Positions 14,493 to 22,632 of a stretch of 64,000 nt of DNA are shown piece by piece. Source of the DNA: a virus; the IMG/VR virus record IMGVR_UViG_3300025620_000004, positions 1-64,000 of that record; one strand, 5' to 3'. How positions within the stretch are numbered: position 1 is the stretch's first letter; each line of letters starts with the position of its first letter. Below the pieces are notes generated by a model. That model was not told the origin of the DNA, searched no databases, and saw nothing but the letters and a program-made list of their open reading frames with translations. The position numbers and the translations under genes are program-made.

Positions 14493-14504
14493 AGTAATGG
14501 ACTT

Positions 14505-15089
14505 ATGGCAAATTTAATCACATTAGATGAATATAAAACCTCTGAAAACATTCAGAGCACAAAGGAAGATGCTCGCATCAATTCTTTAATTACTGCCGTA
14601 AGTCAATTAGTAAAAACTTACTGCGGAACAACGATTGTAGATCACTACTCTAGCGACAAAGCAGAAGAGTTTAGTATAAACTGGTCTACAAACTTCGTTC
14701 AACTTACAGAGAGTCCTTTTGTAAGTATTACTTCCGTACAAGAAAGAGAAGACTTCAGTAAAGCATATGCTACTGTACCTTCCACAGAATACTATGTAGA
14801 TGGTGGAACTGATAGTGTATATCGAGTTACCACAGACGGTACTAGAAAAAACTGGCCTACAGGCCCTGGTGCTGTAAAGATTACCTATAAAGCAGGATAC
14901 GCAGAGTGTCCTAAAGATTTACAACTTGCTGTTATTGATTTGATTACTTACTATGTAAAAGACGAGCATAAAGCGCGTCAGACACTTCAAGGCGCTAGCA
15001 TTCAAAACAACTCTTCTTCAAGTCAGAGAAACAATGTAGCGTTTCCTGATCATATTAAAAGAGTCTTGGATCTGTATAAGAACTTTTAA
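14505..15089 (+). CDS. Head-tail connector (HK97 gp6-like)
   Basis: 194 residues. The N-terminal part LITLDEYKTSENIQSTKEDARINSLITAVSQLVKTYCG matches the helical start of gp6-like connector proteins. The middle is beta-rich (VQLTESPFVSITSVQER, YYVDGGTDSVYRVTTDGTRKNWPTGPGAVKITYKAGY) and a terminal helix region follows (DLQLAVIDLITYYVKDEHKAR). It docks under the portal ring. Position right after the capsid gene agrees. The next gene starts at the stop codon. Confidence 0.8.
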   Translation: MANLITLDEYKTSENIQSTKEDARINSLITAVSQLVKTYCGTTIVDHYSSDKAEEFSINWSTNFVQLTESPFVSITSVQEREDFSKAYATVPSTEYYVDGGTDSVYRVTTDGTRKNWPTGPGAVKITYKAGYAECPKDLQLAVIDLITYYVKDEHKARQTLQGASIQNNSSSSQRNNVAFPDHIKRVLDLYKNF

Positions 15090-16393
15090 TGAGTAGACAG
15101 GCTTTTGACAGAAAATTCACAAAGCCTCTGCTTAGAAAATTGGATGCAGAAGCCCGTAAAGCTGTAACTCGTCAAAGAGGACAGCTTTTAATTTTAACAG
15201 ATACAAAAGAATTACAGCAGGTAATAGAAGCTTCCACAGGACATAAACCGAAAGCTGCTCACTTAGCACAAGCTTTAAAAGAAGCGCAGAAACACGCTAA
15301 AAAGCTACAAAGTAATTTTAAGACAAGAAATAAGAGAAGGTACAATGCAATAGTTGCTAAGTTACCAGAGATAAGATTACCTTATACTCTAAATACTGAT
15401 ATGTTCATAGTAAGTAGTTTTTCTAGATCCATTACTACTATTAAGAATACTATGTTAAAAACTTTAGTAGCAAGCGGAGCCATCTCAGATGCAGACTCAA
15501 AAACAGTATCTAAGAATCTTCACAAAGGTCACGGAGCAAGAGGTAATGCAGTTTCTCAGGTTCAGATAGCTTCCTCTGTTTCGGGATTAGACCCTGCAAC
15601 TAAGAAGCTCCTTCTGTATAACTTAGAAGGGCAATTTAGATCAGGCAACATAGATAGCATATCTCATAGAGAGATAAAAAGACTTATTACTGATGGGGAA
15701 CAGATAGTAACAAAGAAAGGTAAGCTTACAGCAAATTATGTTTCTGTTATTGCATTTCAATCAGGCACTGACAATATAAAAGACTCTGTAGAAGAGAAAG
15801 CAGTAAAAGCAGTATTTAGAAAATTTATAGGAGAACTCACTCCTGACCTTTTAGATATGAAAGGGTCTTCCACCTTAAAAGAGAAAACAGCGGCAGTACT
15901 TGTTGATAATTTTAAAGGTAAGAAAGGTATCAAAGTTAAAAGCAAGCCAGTAAAGCTTAAAACTAAAACTAAGAGTAAAGGCAAAGGTGCAAAAGTATCT
16001 GCCTCAGTAGCTTTAAGTTCAAAAAGACTAAAAAGTAAAAAGAAGAAGTCAAAAGCAAAAAGCTCGGCAGCTTCTCAACCTTTGGCAATGGTAGCAATGC
16101 TAAATAAGAAACTACCAGATACAGTTAGAAAAAATATGTCAACCCCTAGACTTGTTAATAGGACAGGAAGATTCGCAGATAGTGTAAAAGTAGTAGATGT
16201 GATGCCCACGCCCCAAGGGTTTCCTAGTTTTGGATATACATACCAAAAGAACCCTTATCAAGTATTTGAAGAAGGAGAAGGCACACCCCCTTGGGCAGAC
16301 GGAAACAGAGATCCAAGAGATCTGATTGACAAATCTATAAGAGAGATTGCGGCAGAGTTTGCAATCGGAAGATTTTACACTAGGAGAGTATAA
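15089..16393 (+). CDS. Neck or head-tail joining protein with basic linker
   Basis: 434 residues, much longer than simple head-closure proteins. The N-terminal 220 residues are mainly helical. A strongly basic, low-complexity Lys-rich linker spans about 270-330 (KVKSKPVKLKTKTKSKGKGAKV). The C-terminal domain (about 345-434) resembles HK97 gp10-like neck proteins: STPRLVNRTGRFADSVKVVDV, FGYTYQKNPYQVFE, DLIDKSIREIAAE. Its stop overlaps the next ATG. The Lys-rich linker could touch DNA at the exit channel (inference). Confidence 0.65.
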   Translation: MSRQAFDRKFTKPLLRKLDAEARKAVTRQRGQLLILTDTKELQQVIEASTGHKPKAAHLAQALKEAQKHAKKLQSNFKTRNKRRYNAIVAKLPEIRLPYTLNTDMFIVSSFSRSITTIKNTMLKTLVASGAISDADSKTVSKNLHKGHGARGNAVSQVQIASSVSGLDPATKKLLLYNLEGQFRSGNIDSISHREIKRLITDGEQIVTKKGKLTANYVSVIAFQSGTDNIKDSVEEKAVKAVFRKFIGELTPDLLDMKGSSTLKEKTAAVLVDNFKGKKGIKVKSKPVKLKTKTKSKGKGAKVSASVALSSKRLKSKKKKSKAKSSAASQPLAMVAMLNKKLPDTVRKNMSTPRLVNRTGRFADSVKVVDVMPTPQGFPSFGYTYQKNPYQVFEEGEGTPPWADGNRDPRDLIDKSIREIAAEFAIGRFYTRRV

Positions 16394-16845
16394 TGGGAAC
16401 AAGAGAATATACAACACGAAGACTTGGTATTATTGCTGCTCTTGTTGAGAGGTTAAAAGATATCGACGGGTCTGGTTCCTTTCTATCAGATGTGAATGAG
16501 AACGTTTCTCCTCGTTTAAAATTCTGGGATGAAGTAGAAGAATTTCCAGCAATACACTTAAATGCTGGATCAGAATCAAGAGAGTATCAAGGGGGCGGTT
16601 ATAAAGATAGATTTCTTTCGGTAACTCTTCGTTGTTATGTACAGGCAGAAGATGCAGTAGAAGCACTAGATGAACTACTAGAAGATGTAGAAACTGTATT
16701 AGAAGATAACTCTCGTTTAACGTATATTGATCGCACAGGTGCGGTTCAGTATACACAACAAATCACAATAATCAGTATAGATACTGACGAAGGTGTACTA
16801 GAACCTCTAGGAGTAGGAGAAATACTTATAGAAGTTCGTTACTAG
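16393..16845 (+). CDS. Tail terminator or tail completion protein
   Basis: 150 residues. The N-terminal helix TRRLGIIAALVERLKDIDG, a core LKFWDEVEEFPAIHLNAGSESREY, a central beta strand RFLSVTLRCYVQAED and a helix DAVEALDELLEDVETVL followed by strands are the pattern of lambda gpU-like tail terminators. Position between neck and tail tube agrees. A 64-bp gap with GGAGATT before the next ATG follows. Confidence 0.75.
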   Translation: MGTREYTTRRLGIIAALVERLKDIDGSGSFLSDVNENVSPRLKFWDEVEEFPAIHLNAGSESREYQGGGYKDRFLSVTLRCYVQAEDAVEALDELLEDVETVLEDNSRLTYIDRTGAVQYTQQITIISIDTDEGVLEPLGVGEILIEVRY

Positions 16846-16909
16846 AAAATGCAGGCACGAGCAAACGTTCACGTCCTAGCCTTTTCAAGATAATCATAGG
16901 AGATTAACT

Positions 16910-18022
16910 ATGGCAAATTCTTTACATTTAAGTCGCGAGGTAAAGGTCTATGTAAAATTTGGAACCAAATATTGGGAAATTCCAGTTTTAGATGGCTTCA
17001 GCTTCTCGCAAGCTACAAACACAGCAGAGGTAACCCTCAAAGAAATGGCAGGTGCTTCCAATGCTAATAGGCGAGCACGTAAGTTATTTACAGACTCGTT
17101 GGCTCCGGCAGAGTGGAGCTTCTCTACTTATGCGCGTCCGTTTACTCGTGACGTATCAAGTGCAGACGAGCATCACGCAGTAGAAGAAGTTCTTTGGGCA
17201 ATGATGGCAGGTGCAGAGCACGCTGAGTACGATGCTACTTCAGACAAGTGGACTGATGTTATCAATAATGCAGCTACTAAGGCAACTATTGACTTTGAAA
17301 GCTCTAACCTTTTGACCTTCCCAACAGCTACTATTTACTTTAAGTTCCCAGCAAATGGCGGCAGTGATCTTTGGTACGAATTAGAAGATGCTACAATTAA
17401 TGAGTGTCAGGCTGATTTTGATATTGACGGGATTGCTACTTTGAACTGGTCAGGAATGGCTAAGCAAATCAAAGAGCCTTCTAGCGCACCTACTGTTAGT
17501 ACTTTGGAAGTAACTGCTGGAGAGCTTACTAACACTGCTAACTTTATTCGTAACCGTTTAAGTACTCTTGCTCTTACTACTTCAGCAGCAGGTAACCTAC
17601 TTGCTACTTATAACTTAGTATTAACAGGCGGTAGTGTTACTATTACGAACAACGTTGAGTATGTAACTCCTTCTAGCTTAGGTATTGTAAATATTCCTCT
17701 AGGCCACGTAATGGGTACTCGTTCTGTTTCAGGTAGCGTAACTTGTTATCTAGACCATAATGCCGCAGCTTCTGCTGATCTTATGGAAGACTTACGTCTT
17801 GAAAGCGATAAAGAAACTAACTCGTTCTCTCTCAAGCTACAAGTAGGCGGAGCAGATGCTGCACCTGGTATTGAGTTCGAGTGTCCTAAAGCGCACTTGG
17901 AAATTCCAAGCCACACAGTTGAAGATGTTATTGGTATGGAGTTAAACTTCCACGCACTGCCAACAAGTATCTCTACTGCGGATGAAGTGAAAGTTCACTA
18001 TAAGGGCATTACTTCTCAGTAA
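16910..18022 (+). CDS. Major tail tube protein
   Basis: 370 residues. The N-terminal part is a tube-type beta domain: SREVKVYVKFGTKYWEIPVLDGFSFSQ, WSFSTYARPFT and AEVTLKEMAG. The second half (about 195-370) repeats a similar layout (LSTLALTTSAAGNLLATYNLVLTGGSVTITNNVEYV, GTRSVSGSVTCYL) and may be a second tube-like or decoration domain. Regular codon use suggests high expression. A promoter and a terminator follow directly. Confidence 0.85.
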   Translation: MANSLHLSREVKVYVKFGTKYWEIPVLDGFSFSQATNTAEVTLKEMAGASNANRRARKLFTDSLAPAEWSFSTYARPFTRDVSSADEHHAVEEVLWAMMAGAEHAEYDATSDKWTDVINNAATKATIDFESSNLLTFPTATIYFKFPANGGSDLWYELEDATINECQADFDIDGIATLNWSGMAKQIKEPSSAPTVSTLEVTAGELTNTANFIRNRLSTLALTTSAAGNLLATYNLVLTGGSVTITNNVEYVTPSSLGIVNIPLGHVMGTRSVSGSVTCYLDHNAAASADLMEDLRLESDKETNSFSLKLQVGGADAAPGIEFECPKAHLEIPSHTVEDVIGMELNFHALPTSISTADEVKVHYKGITSQ

Positions 18023-18045
18023 TAGAGGCATCAAAAAAATAATTC

Positions 18046-18074
18046 TTGACATAGGAGGTCATTTCGACTATACT
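18046..18074 (+). promoter_or_regulatory. Promoter P5, upstream of a terminator
   Basis: Block AAAATAATTCTTGACA with TTGACA at 18046-18051, 17-bp spacer, TATACT at 18069-18074. The predicted start (about 18081) is only about 13 nt before a strong terminator hairpin. The next gene begins at 18151. Confidence 0.85.
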
Positions 18075-18093
18075 ATGAAATAGAAAATCGAAG

Positions 18094-18123
18094 CAGGGGT
18101 GATTTTTCACCCCTGTTTTATTT
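18094..18123 (+). terminator. Strong intrinsic terminator after tail tube gene
   Basis: CAGGGGTGA (18094-18102), loop TTTT, TCACCCCTG (18107-18115), then TTTTATTT. A perfect 9-bp stem with a U tract. It lies downstream of promoter P5, not upstream, so RNA from P5 must pass it to reach the tail genes. Confidence 0.9.
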
Positions 18124-18150
18124 AGACAACTTTACAATAAAGGATATAAA

Positions 18151-18576
18151 ATGAACGAAACCCAACCAATTTCACTAGCGAGTCTTATGACCCCTAGTAA
18201 AACCGTAGCAATTGACTTCCCCGGCTTTAAAGGTATGTCAGTAGAATTGTGTTATTTAGCACGAGAAGAACTAGTAAAACTACGAAAGAAGTGTATAACT
18301 AACAAGTTCAATAAAAAGACTCATCAACCTGAAGAAATTCTAGATGAGGATAAATTCTTAGTAGAGTATTGCAAGGCAGTAATCAAAGGATGGTCAGGCC
18401 TGAAGTATCGTTACCTAGAAGAGCTTCTATTGGTAGATGTCTCGGCACTTGACGCAGATGATGTATTGCCTCACACACAAGAAAATTCCGAATTACTTAT
18501 GAAGAACTCTGGCGTATTTGATACATGGGTTACAGAGACTGTGAGTGAACTGGAAAATTTTACTGGAAACAAGTAA
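18151..18576 (+). CDS. Tail assembly chaperone (gpG equivalent)
   Basis: 141 residues, preceded by AAAGGAT. It is an acidic, helical protein (MNETQPISLASLMTPSKTVAIDFPG...) located between tube and tape-measure genes, the invariant place of tail chaperones. Near its end it carries a canonical -1 slippery site, A-AAT-TTT (18555-18561), which produces a longer fusion with the reading frame ending at 18989. The short form is the major product in other phages. Confidence 0.85.
   Translation: MNETQPISLASLMTPSKTVAIDFPGFKGMSVELCYLAREELVKLRKKCITNKFNKKTHQPEEILDEDKFLVEYCKAVIKGWSGLKYRYLEELLLVDVSALDADDVLPHTQENSELLMKNSGVFDTWVTETVSELENFTGNK
18555..18561 (+). promoter_or_regulatory. -1 ribosomal frameshift slippery heptamer
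   Basis: AAATTTT read as A AAT TTT in the gpG frame fits X XXY YYZ. After slipping, the ribosome continues with TAC TGG AAA CAA in a frame open without stops to 18989. The zero-frame stop (TAA, 18574) is 13 nt downstream. A weak CTGG/CCAG stem lies just after. Confidence 0.85.
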
Positions 18577-18989
18577 GCCAGATACGGGGTTTACTTGAAA
18601 GATTCGTAAAAGAAGACGATCAATCCATTGACATAGATAAATACTTATCTATATGTGAGCAACTTGGACAAGAGCCAGACCCCAATAAGATGCCGCTCGA
18701 GATCTCAGACTTTCCCTCTGAGGTCCAAGTGGCATTTTTTATATTCAGCTACCTTGAAGATAGATTCGAAGGAATGTCGGGACAGTACATGGGCAAATCC
18801 TGGAATAATTTACAGTACTTATTTGAGTTGTTCGATGTAGAAGATAAAGCAGAAGTTTTATACATAATGAAAATGTATGAAGGAATAATAGTCAAGCACT
18901 ACTCAGATAAAGCAGAAAGAAAAAGAAAGGCAGAGGAAAGAAAGTCTGCGAGCGGTGGAAAACAGTACACCCATAATGTGAAAGGCTAA
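18561..18989 (+). CDS. T extension of tail chaperone gpGT (made by -1 frameshift)
   Basis: 142 codons in the -1 frame from 18561, giving a predicted fusion of 137 + 142 = 279 residues. It includes ERFVKEDDQSIDIDKYLSICEQLGQ, EISDFPSEVQVAFFIFSYLEDRFEGM and a very basic C-terminus (SDKAERKRKAEERK). The first in-frame ATG (18690) has no good ribosome site, so this is not a free gene. The fusion would bind the tape measure and recruit tube subunits. Its stop overlaps the tape-measure ATG. Confidence 0.85.
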   Translation, partial: YWKQVSQIRGLLERFVKEDDQSIDIDKYLSICEQLGQEPDPNKMPLEISDFPSEVQVAFFIFSYLEDRFEGMSGQYMGKSWNNLQYLFELFDVEDKAEVLYIMKMYEGIIVKHYSDKAERKRKAEERKSASGGKQYTHNVKG

Positions 18990-21900
18990 TGGCAGATACA
19001 ATAACAGTAAAGTTTAAAGTCATGGAAGACGGTAGCTTAAAAGCTATTGGGAAAGATGCAACTAAAGCCGCAGCCGCACTCGATCAAACTTCAAAAAGTG
19101 CCAGAACTGCAGACCGTAATCTCAAAGGTGCTGCTCAGGCTTCTGCAAACGGTACAAAAAACTTTTCAAAAATGGCTCAAGGTATGGGTGGCTTAGTAGG
19201 CGCTTATGCAACTTTTGCAGCCAGTGTATTCGCTTTATCTGCCGCATTTAACTTTCTAAAGAATGCCGCAGACGTAGCCCTTCTCGAACAAAGTCAGGTT
19301 CAATTCGCTCAAAATAGTGGTATCGCTATGGAGAGTCTCACCAATAAACTAAGAGCAGCTTCCAAAGGAATGCTAGACTTTCAATCTGCCGCAGCAGCTT
19401 CCGCAATGGGACTGGCTAAAGGTTTTTCCTCTGAGCAGATGGATGAAATGGCAGAAGGAGCTCTTAAAGTTTCCAATGTTCTAGGACGAAACTTTACAGA
19501 TTCTTTTGATCGACTAACAAGAGGTGTGTCAAAAGCAGAGCCTGAACTTCTTGATGAATTGGGTATTACTCTCAAACTAGAAACCGCAAAAAGAAAATAT
19601 GCAGAATCTTTAGGTATTTCAGCAGACGCTCTTTCGTCTGCGGATGCTTCACAAGCAGTATACTTAGAGACTATGGAACAACTAAATAAGGTTGTGGGAG
19701 ACGCGGAAGGTCAAGCAAATCCCTTTATGCAGCTAGCCGCTACCTTCAATGATTTAGCCAAAACGCTTTCAGGTTTTATACTTCCTCCTTTCGAAGCTTT
19801 AGCAGGCTTTCTTAACGAAAATGCCGCAGTAGCTGCTCTATTCTTTGGAGCAATTGGTATGGGCATCATAAAGAATATGCCTTTTGTTGCAGAAGCAAAA
19901 GAAGCTATTTCATCTTTCTTCGATTCCCAGGAACAAAAAGCCGAAGAAGCTAAGTCCGCAATGGCAGCTTATGCAGAAGAAATCAAAAAGACTAAACAAG
20001 CAGCCGCCAGCTTACGAGAAGAAGGCGGAGCCGAAGTAAAATCAGGTGCTAGCAAAGCCGTAGAAGCTGGTTCCACTTCAAAAGTACTAGCAAGAGCAGC
20101 GTCTGGCGAAATGAAAGGAGCAGATAAATCTAATCTAAAGAAAGCTCTTAAGTCCGCGGAAGATCAGTATAAGAAACACGGAAAAATTACGAAAGGCATC
20201 TTTAAAGAAGTTGGTATAGATATTGCAAGAGAAATTGGAAATGGTTTAAAGAAAACAGAGACCCAAACACGAAGCACCGGTCAAAAGATAAAGGGGTTCT
20301 TTAAACGCATACAACTACGTTCAAAGGTTGTAGGTACAGCACTCAAAAGAGGTTTAGCAAATGGATTTAAAGCAGTAGGCAGAGCAGCCACTATGGCAGG
20401 CAAAGCTATGAACATGGCTATGAAAGGTACTGTTATTCTAGGAATTATTCAGATGATCTATGATATGATCATGGCAGTAGTAAACGCCCCTAGAACTATG
20501 CTTGATGGAATTATCAAAGGTATTAAATTTGCTCTAAAAATGATACAAGGTATGGCAAATATGGCTATTGGTCTTGTAAACTACTTAAAAGAGCAGCTCA
20601 ACAAAATACCTGGAGTTAAGCTGGAAATGTCTGAAGATTTTACTTTCGGAGATGACTTAGGAAAGAAAATAGAAGACGGCATTAAAAACTCAAGTATCTA
20701 TAAAATTGCAGATGAGCATCAAAAAGGTAGAGAAGAGGCCCTGGGTTATAAGGACGCTTTAGAGCAAATACGAGATAGTGCGAAAGACTTAGGAAAAGAG
20801 CTAAATACTATCGTTGCGGGTAAAGTATTTAATGTCGAAGATAAAGACTATGATCCTATGAAAGCAGATAGGGCTAAAGCTAATACTATGCAAAGCCTTC
20901 CTGTTCTGGATATGATGAGAGAGCTAGACGAGCTCAAACCTAGACTAGAGCAAAACGAGCTTGGTGAGATGATTCCTAAAGGAGATGCTGAGCTCTACTC
21001 ACAAGGTCTAAAGAAAATAGGACTTGAAATGAAGGGTTTGGAGAAAATATCTCCTGCATTTCATAAAGCTGTAATCTCTGGTAATAGTGCAGCGGTTCAG
21101 GAAATGACCGAGAATGCCGGGAAGTTTAACCGCAATATTGAAGAAGCCCATAATCAACTAGGTAATATGAGTTCTGCTCTTAAAGGAGCAAGCTCCGAGG
21201 CCGTACTAAGTTATGTAGAAAATATAGAAAAACTAGGAACCTCTGCAGAAGACGCAGGAAAGGCACTAGGACTAACCTCCGATGTTCAGGCAAAGATAGA
21301 TAAGAGATTCGAAGCAGCAGGTGGGGTCGATCAGTATATTGCAAATTTAAGAGCAGTAGAAGCAGAAGAAAAGCGTATTGCAAACGAAAAAAGTGTCAAT
21401 GCAATTGCCAAAGTCGATGCGGGTGCAAATTTAAACTCTGCTTTCGGGCAAAGAGAACAACTTGAAATAGGACATAAAGAAGCTATTCTTGCTTTAGATG
21501 AAAAGAGGGCCGCCCTAGCCAAACTACGGAATGAAGATGTTCTGATTATGGACAAGGTACAACAAGAAATACATCAAAAAGCAATGGAGCAAGGACAGAG
21601 AGAGATAGATCTTGCAGAAGCAAAACGAGACGCAGCTGAGAAGGCCGCAGACGAAATGGCTCAAATGGGTTTAAAGATTGGCGACTCTTTACAAAGTAAT
21701 ATGGAAAGTGCATTTAACTCCCTTATAGACGGAACTAAGTCCGCAAAACAAGCCTTTGCAGATATGGCCAAAGCAATTCTTGCAGATATTGCAAAAATGA
21801 TTACTAAAATGTTAGTAATGAAAATGCTAGAAAGTACTTTAGGAGGTACTAGTTTCGGTAGTTTCCTAGGAATAGACGGAGGCAGAAACGGTGGAGTATT

Positions 21901-22234
21901 TGAGGGAGGTAAAAAACAAAACAGCTATAGAAGTGGAGGTGTTGCAAAAGGGTCTCAAGGAGGATATCCCGCAATGCTACACGGTACAGAAGCAGTAGTA
22001 CCTCTACCTAACGGCAGATCTATACCTGTTGAAATGAAGAATTCTGGAGGAAACGTTTCAAACGTAACTGTAAATGTTTCAACCGAAGCGGGTAATACAA
22101 GTTCTCAAACAGGGCAAAACGATGGTGGAATGGATCAAGAGCGTCTAGGAAAAGCCATCGCAGTTGCCGTACAAAATGAATTACAGAATCAAAAACGATC
22201 GGGCGGTATACTTAACCCATATGGAGTAGCATAA
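18989..22234 (+). CDS. Tape measure protein
   Basis: 1081 residues, the usual place and composition: Ala/Lys/Glu-rich helix with hydrophobic segments at about 65-90, 272-292 and 480-510 that could insert into the host membrane during DNA entry. By the rule of about 1.5 Angstrom per residue the tail would be about 160 nm long (inference). The C-terminus (QNSYRSGGVAKGSQGGYPAMLHGTEAVVPLPNGRSIPV) is the type seen at the tail-tip end of lambda-like tape measures. No lysozyme domain is evident. Confidence 0.92.
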   Translation: MADTITVKFKVMEDGSLKAIGKDATKAAAALDQTSKSARTADRNLKGAAQASANGTKNFSKMAQGMGGLVGAYATFAASVFALSAAFNFLKNAADVALLEQSQVQFAQNSGIAMESLTNKLRAASKGMLDFQSAAAASAMGLAKGFSSEQMDEMAEGALKVSNVLGRNFTDSFDRLTRGVSKAEPELLDELGITLKLETAKRKYAESLGISADALSSADASQAVYLETMEQLNKVVGDAEGQANPFMQLAATFNDLAKTLSGFILPPFEALAGFLNENAAVAALFFGAIGMGIIKNMPFVAEAKEAISSFFDSQEQKAEEAKSAMAAYAEEIKKTKQAAASLREEGGAEVKSGASKAVEAGSTSKVLARAASGEMKGADKSNLKKALKSAEDQYKKHGKITKGIFKEVGIDIAREIGNGLKKTETQTRSTGQKIKGFFKRIQLRSKVVGTALKRGLANGFKAVGRAATMAGKAMNMAMKGTVILGIIQMIYDMIMAVVNAPRTMLDGIIKGIKFALKMIQGMANMAIGLVNYLKEQLNKIPGVKLEMSEDFTFGDDLGKKIEDGIKNSSIYKIADEHQKGREEALGYKDALEQIRDSAKDLGKELNTIVAGKVFNVEDKDYDPMKADRAKANTMQSLPVLDMMRELDELKPRLEQNELGEMIPKGDAELYSQGLKKIGLEMKGLEKISPAFHKAVISGNSAAVQEMTENAGKFNRNIEEAHNQLGNMSSALKGASSEAVLSYVENIEKLGTSAEDAGKALGLTSDVQAKIDKRFEAAGGVDQYIANLRAVEAEEKRIANEKSVNAIAKVDAGANLNSAFGQREQLEIGHKEAILALDEKRAALAKLRNEDVLIMDKVQQEIHQKAMEQGQREIDLAEAKRDAAEKAADEMAQMGLKIGDSLQSNMESAFNSLIDGTKSAKQAFADMAKAILADIAKMITKMLVMKMLESTLGGTSFGSFLGIDGGRNGGVFEGGKKQNSYRSGGVAKGSQGGYPAMLHGTEAVVPLPNGRSIPVEMKNSGGNVSNVTVNVSTEAGNTSSQTGQNDGGMDQERLGKAIAVAVQNELQNQKRSGGILNPYGVA

Positions 22235-22632
22235 TGACTGTAGGTTTTAAATACTTAGGAGCAAACTACGCAATTCCTGATAAAGGATTAAACAGGCAGA
22301 GTAAGCACAATGTTAATGTTGCAAAGTTTGGAGACGGTTATGAGCAACGAATAGTTAGAGGCTTAAACTCTATAGGAGAAACATATAACCTACAATTTCA
22401 ACACAGAGAGAAAGAGTTCATTGACGATGTTGTTAATTTTTTAGACGGCAAAAAAGGTGTAACACCTTTTTCTCTAATTATTCCAGATTCAAATGTAACT
22501 TCTGACCCTGCAGGTGATGCAGGTGTAGGAGAAAAAGAAATTAAAGTAGTTTCTGATACGTATACAACTACATATTTGTACGGAAACTTTTATTCATTAA
22601 CCGTTAGCGTAAGGCGAGTATACGAAGCATGA
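22234..22632 (+). CDS. Tail tip protein, lambda gpM-like
   Basis: 132 residues. VAKFGDGYEQRIVRGLNSIGETYNLQFQHR and GVTPFSLIIPD followed by YSLTVSVRRVYEA are the pattern of the phage minor tail M family. In lambda this protein forms the ring just above the tip. It overlaps the tape-measure stop and the next start. Confidence 0.85.
   Translation: MTVGFKYLGANYAIPDKGLNRQSKHNVNVAKFGDGYEQRIVRGLNSIGETYNLQFQHREKEFIDDVVNFLDGKKGVTPFSLIIPDSNVTSDPAGDAGVGEKEIKVVSDTYTTTYLYGNFYSLTVSVRRVYEA

Noticed and set aside
18690-18989. Separate 99-residue gene
   Set aside because: No ribosome site at its ATG, and the frame joins the chaperone through the slippery heptamer; it is the T extension.
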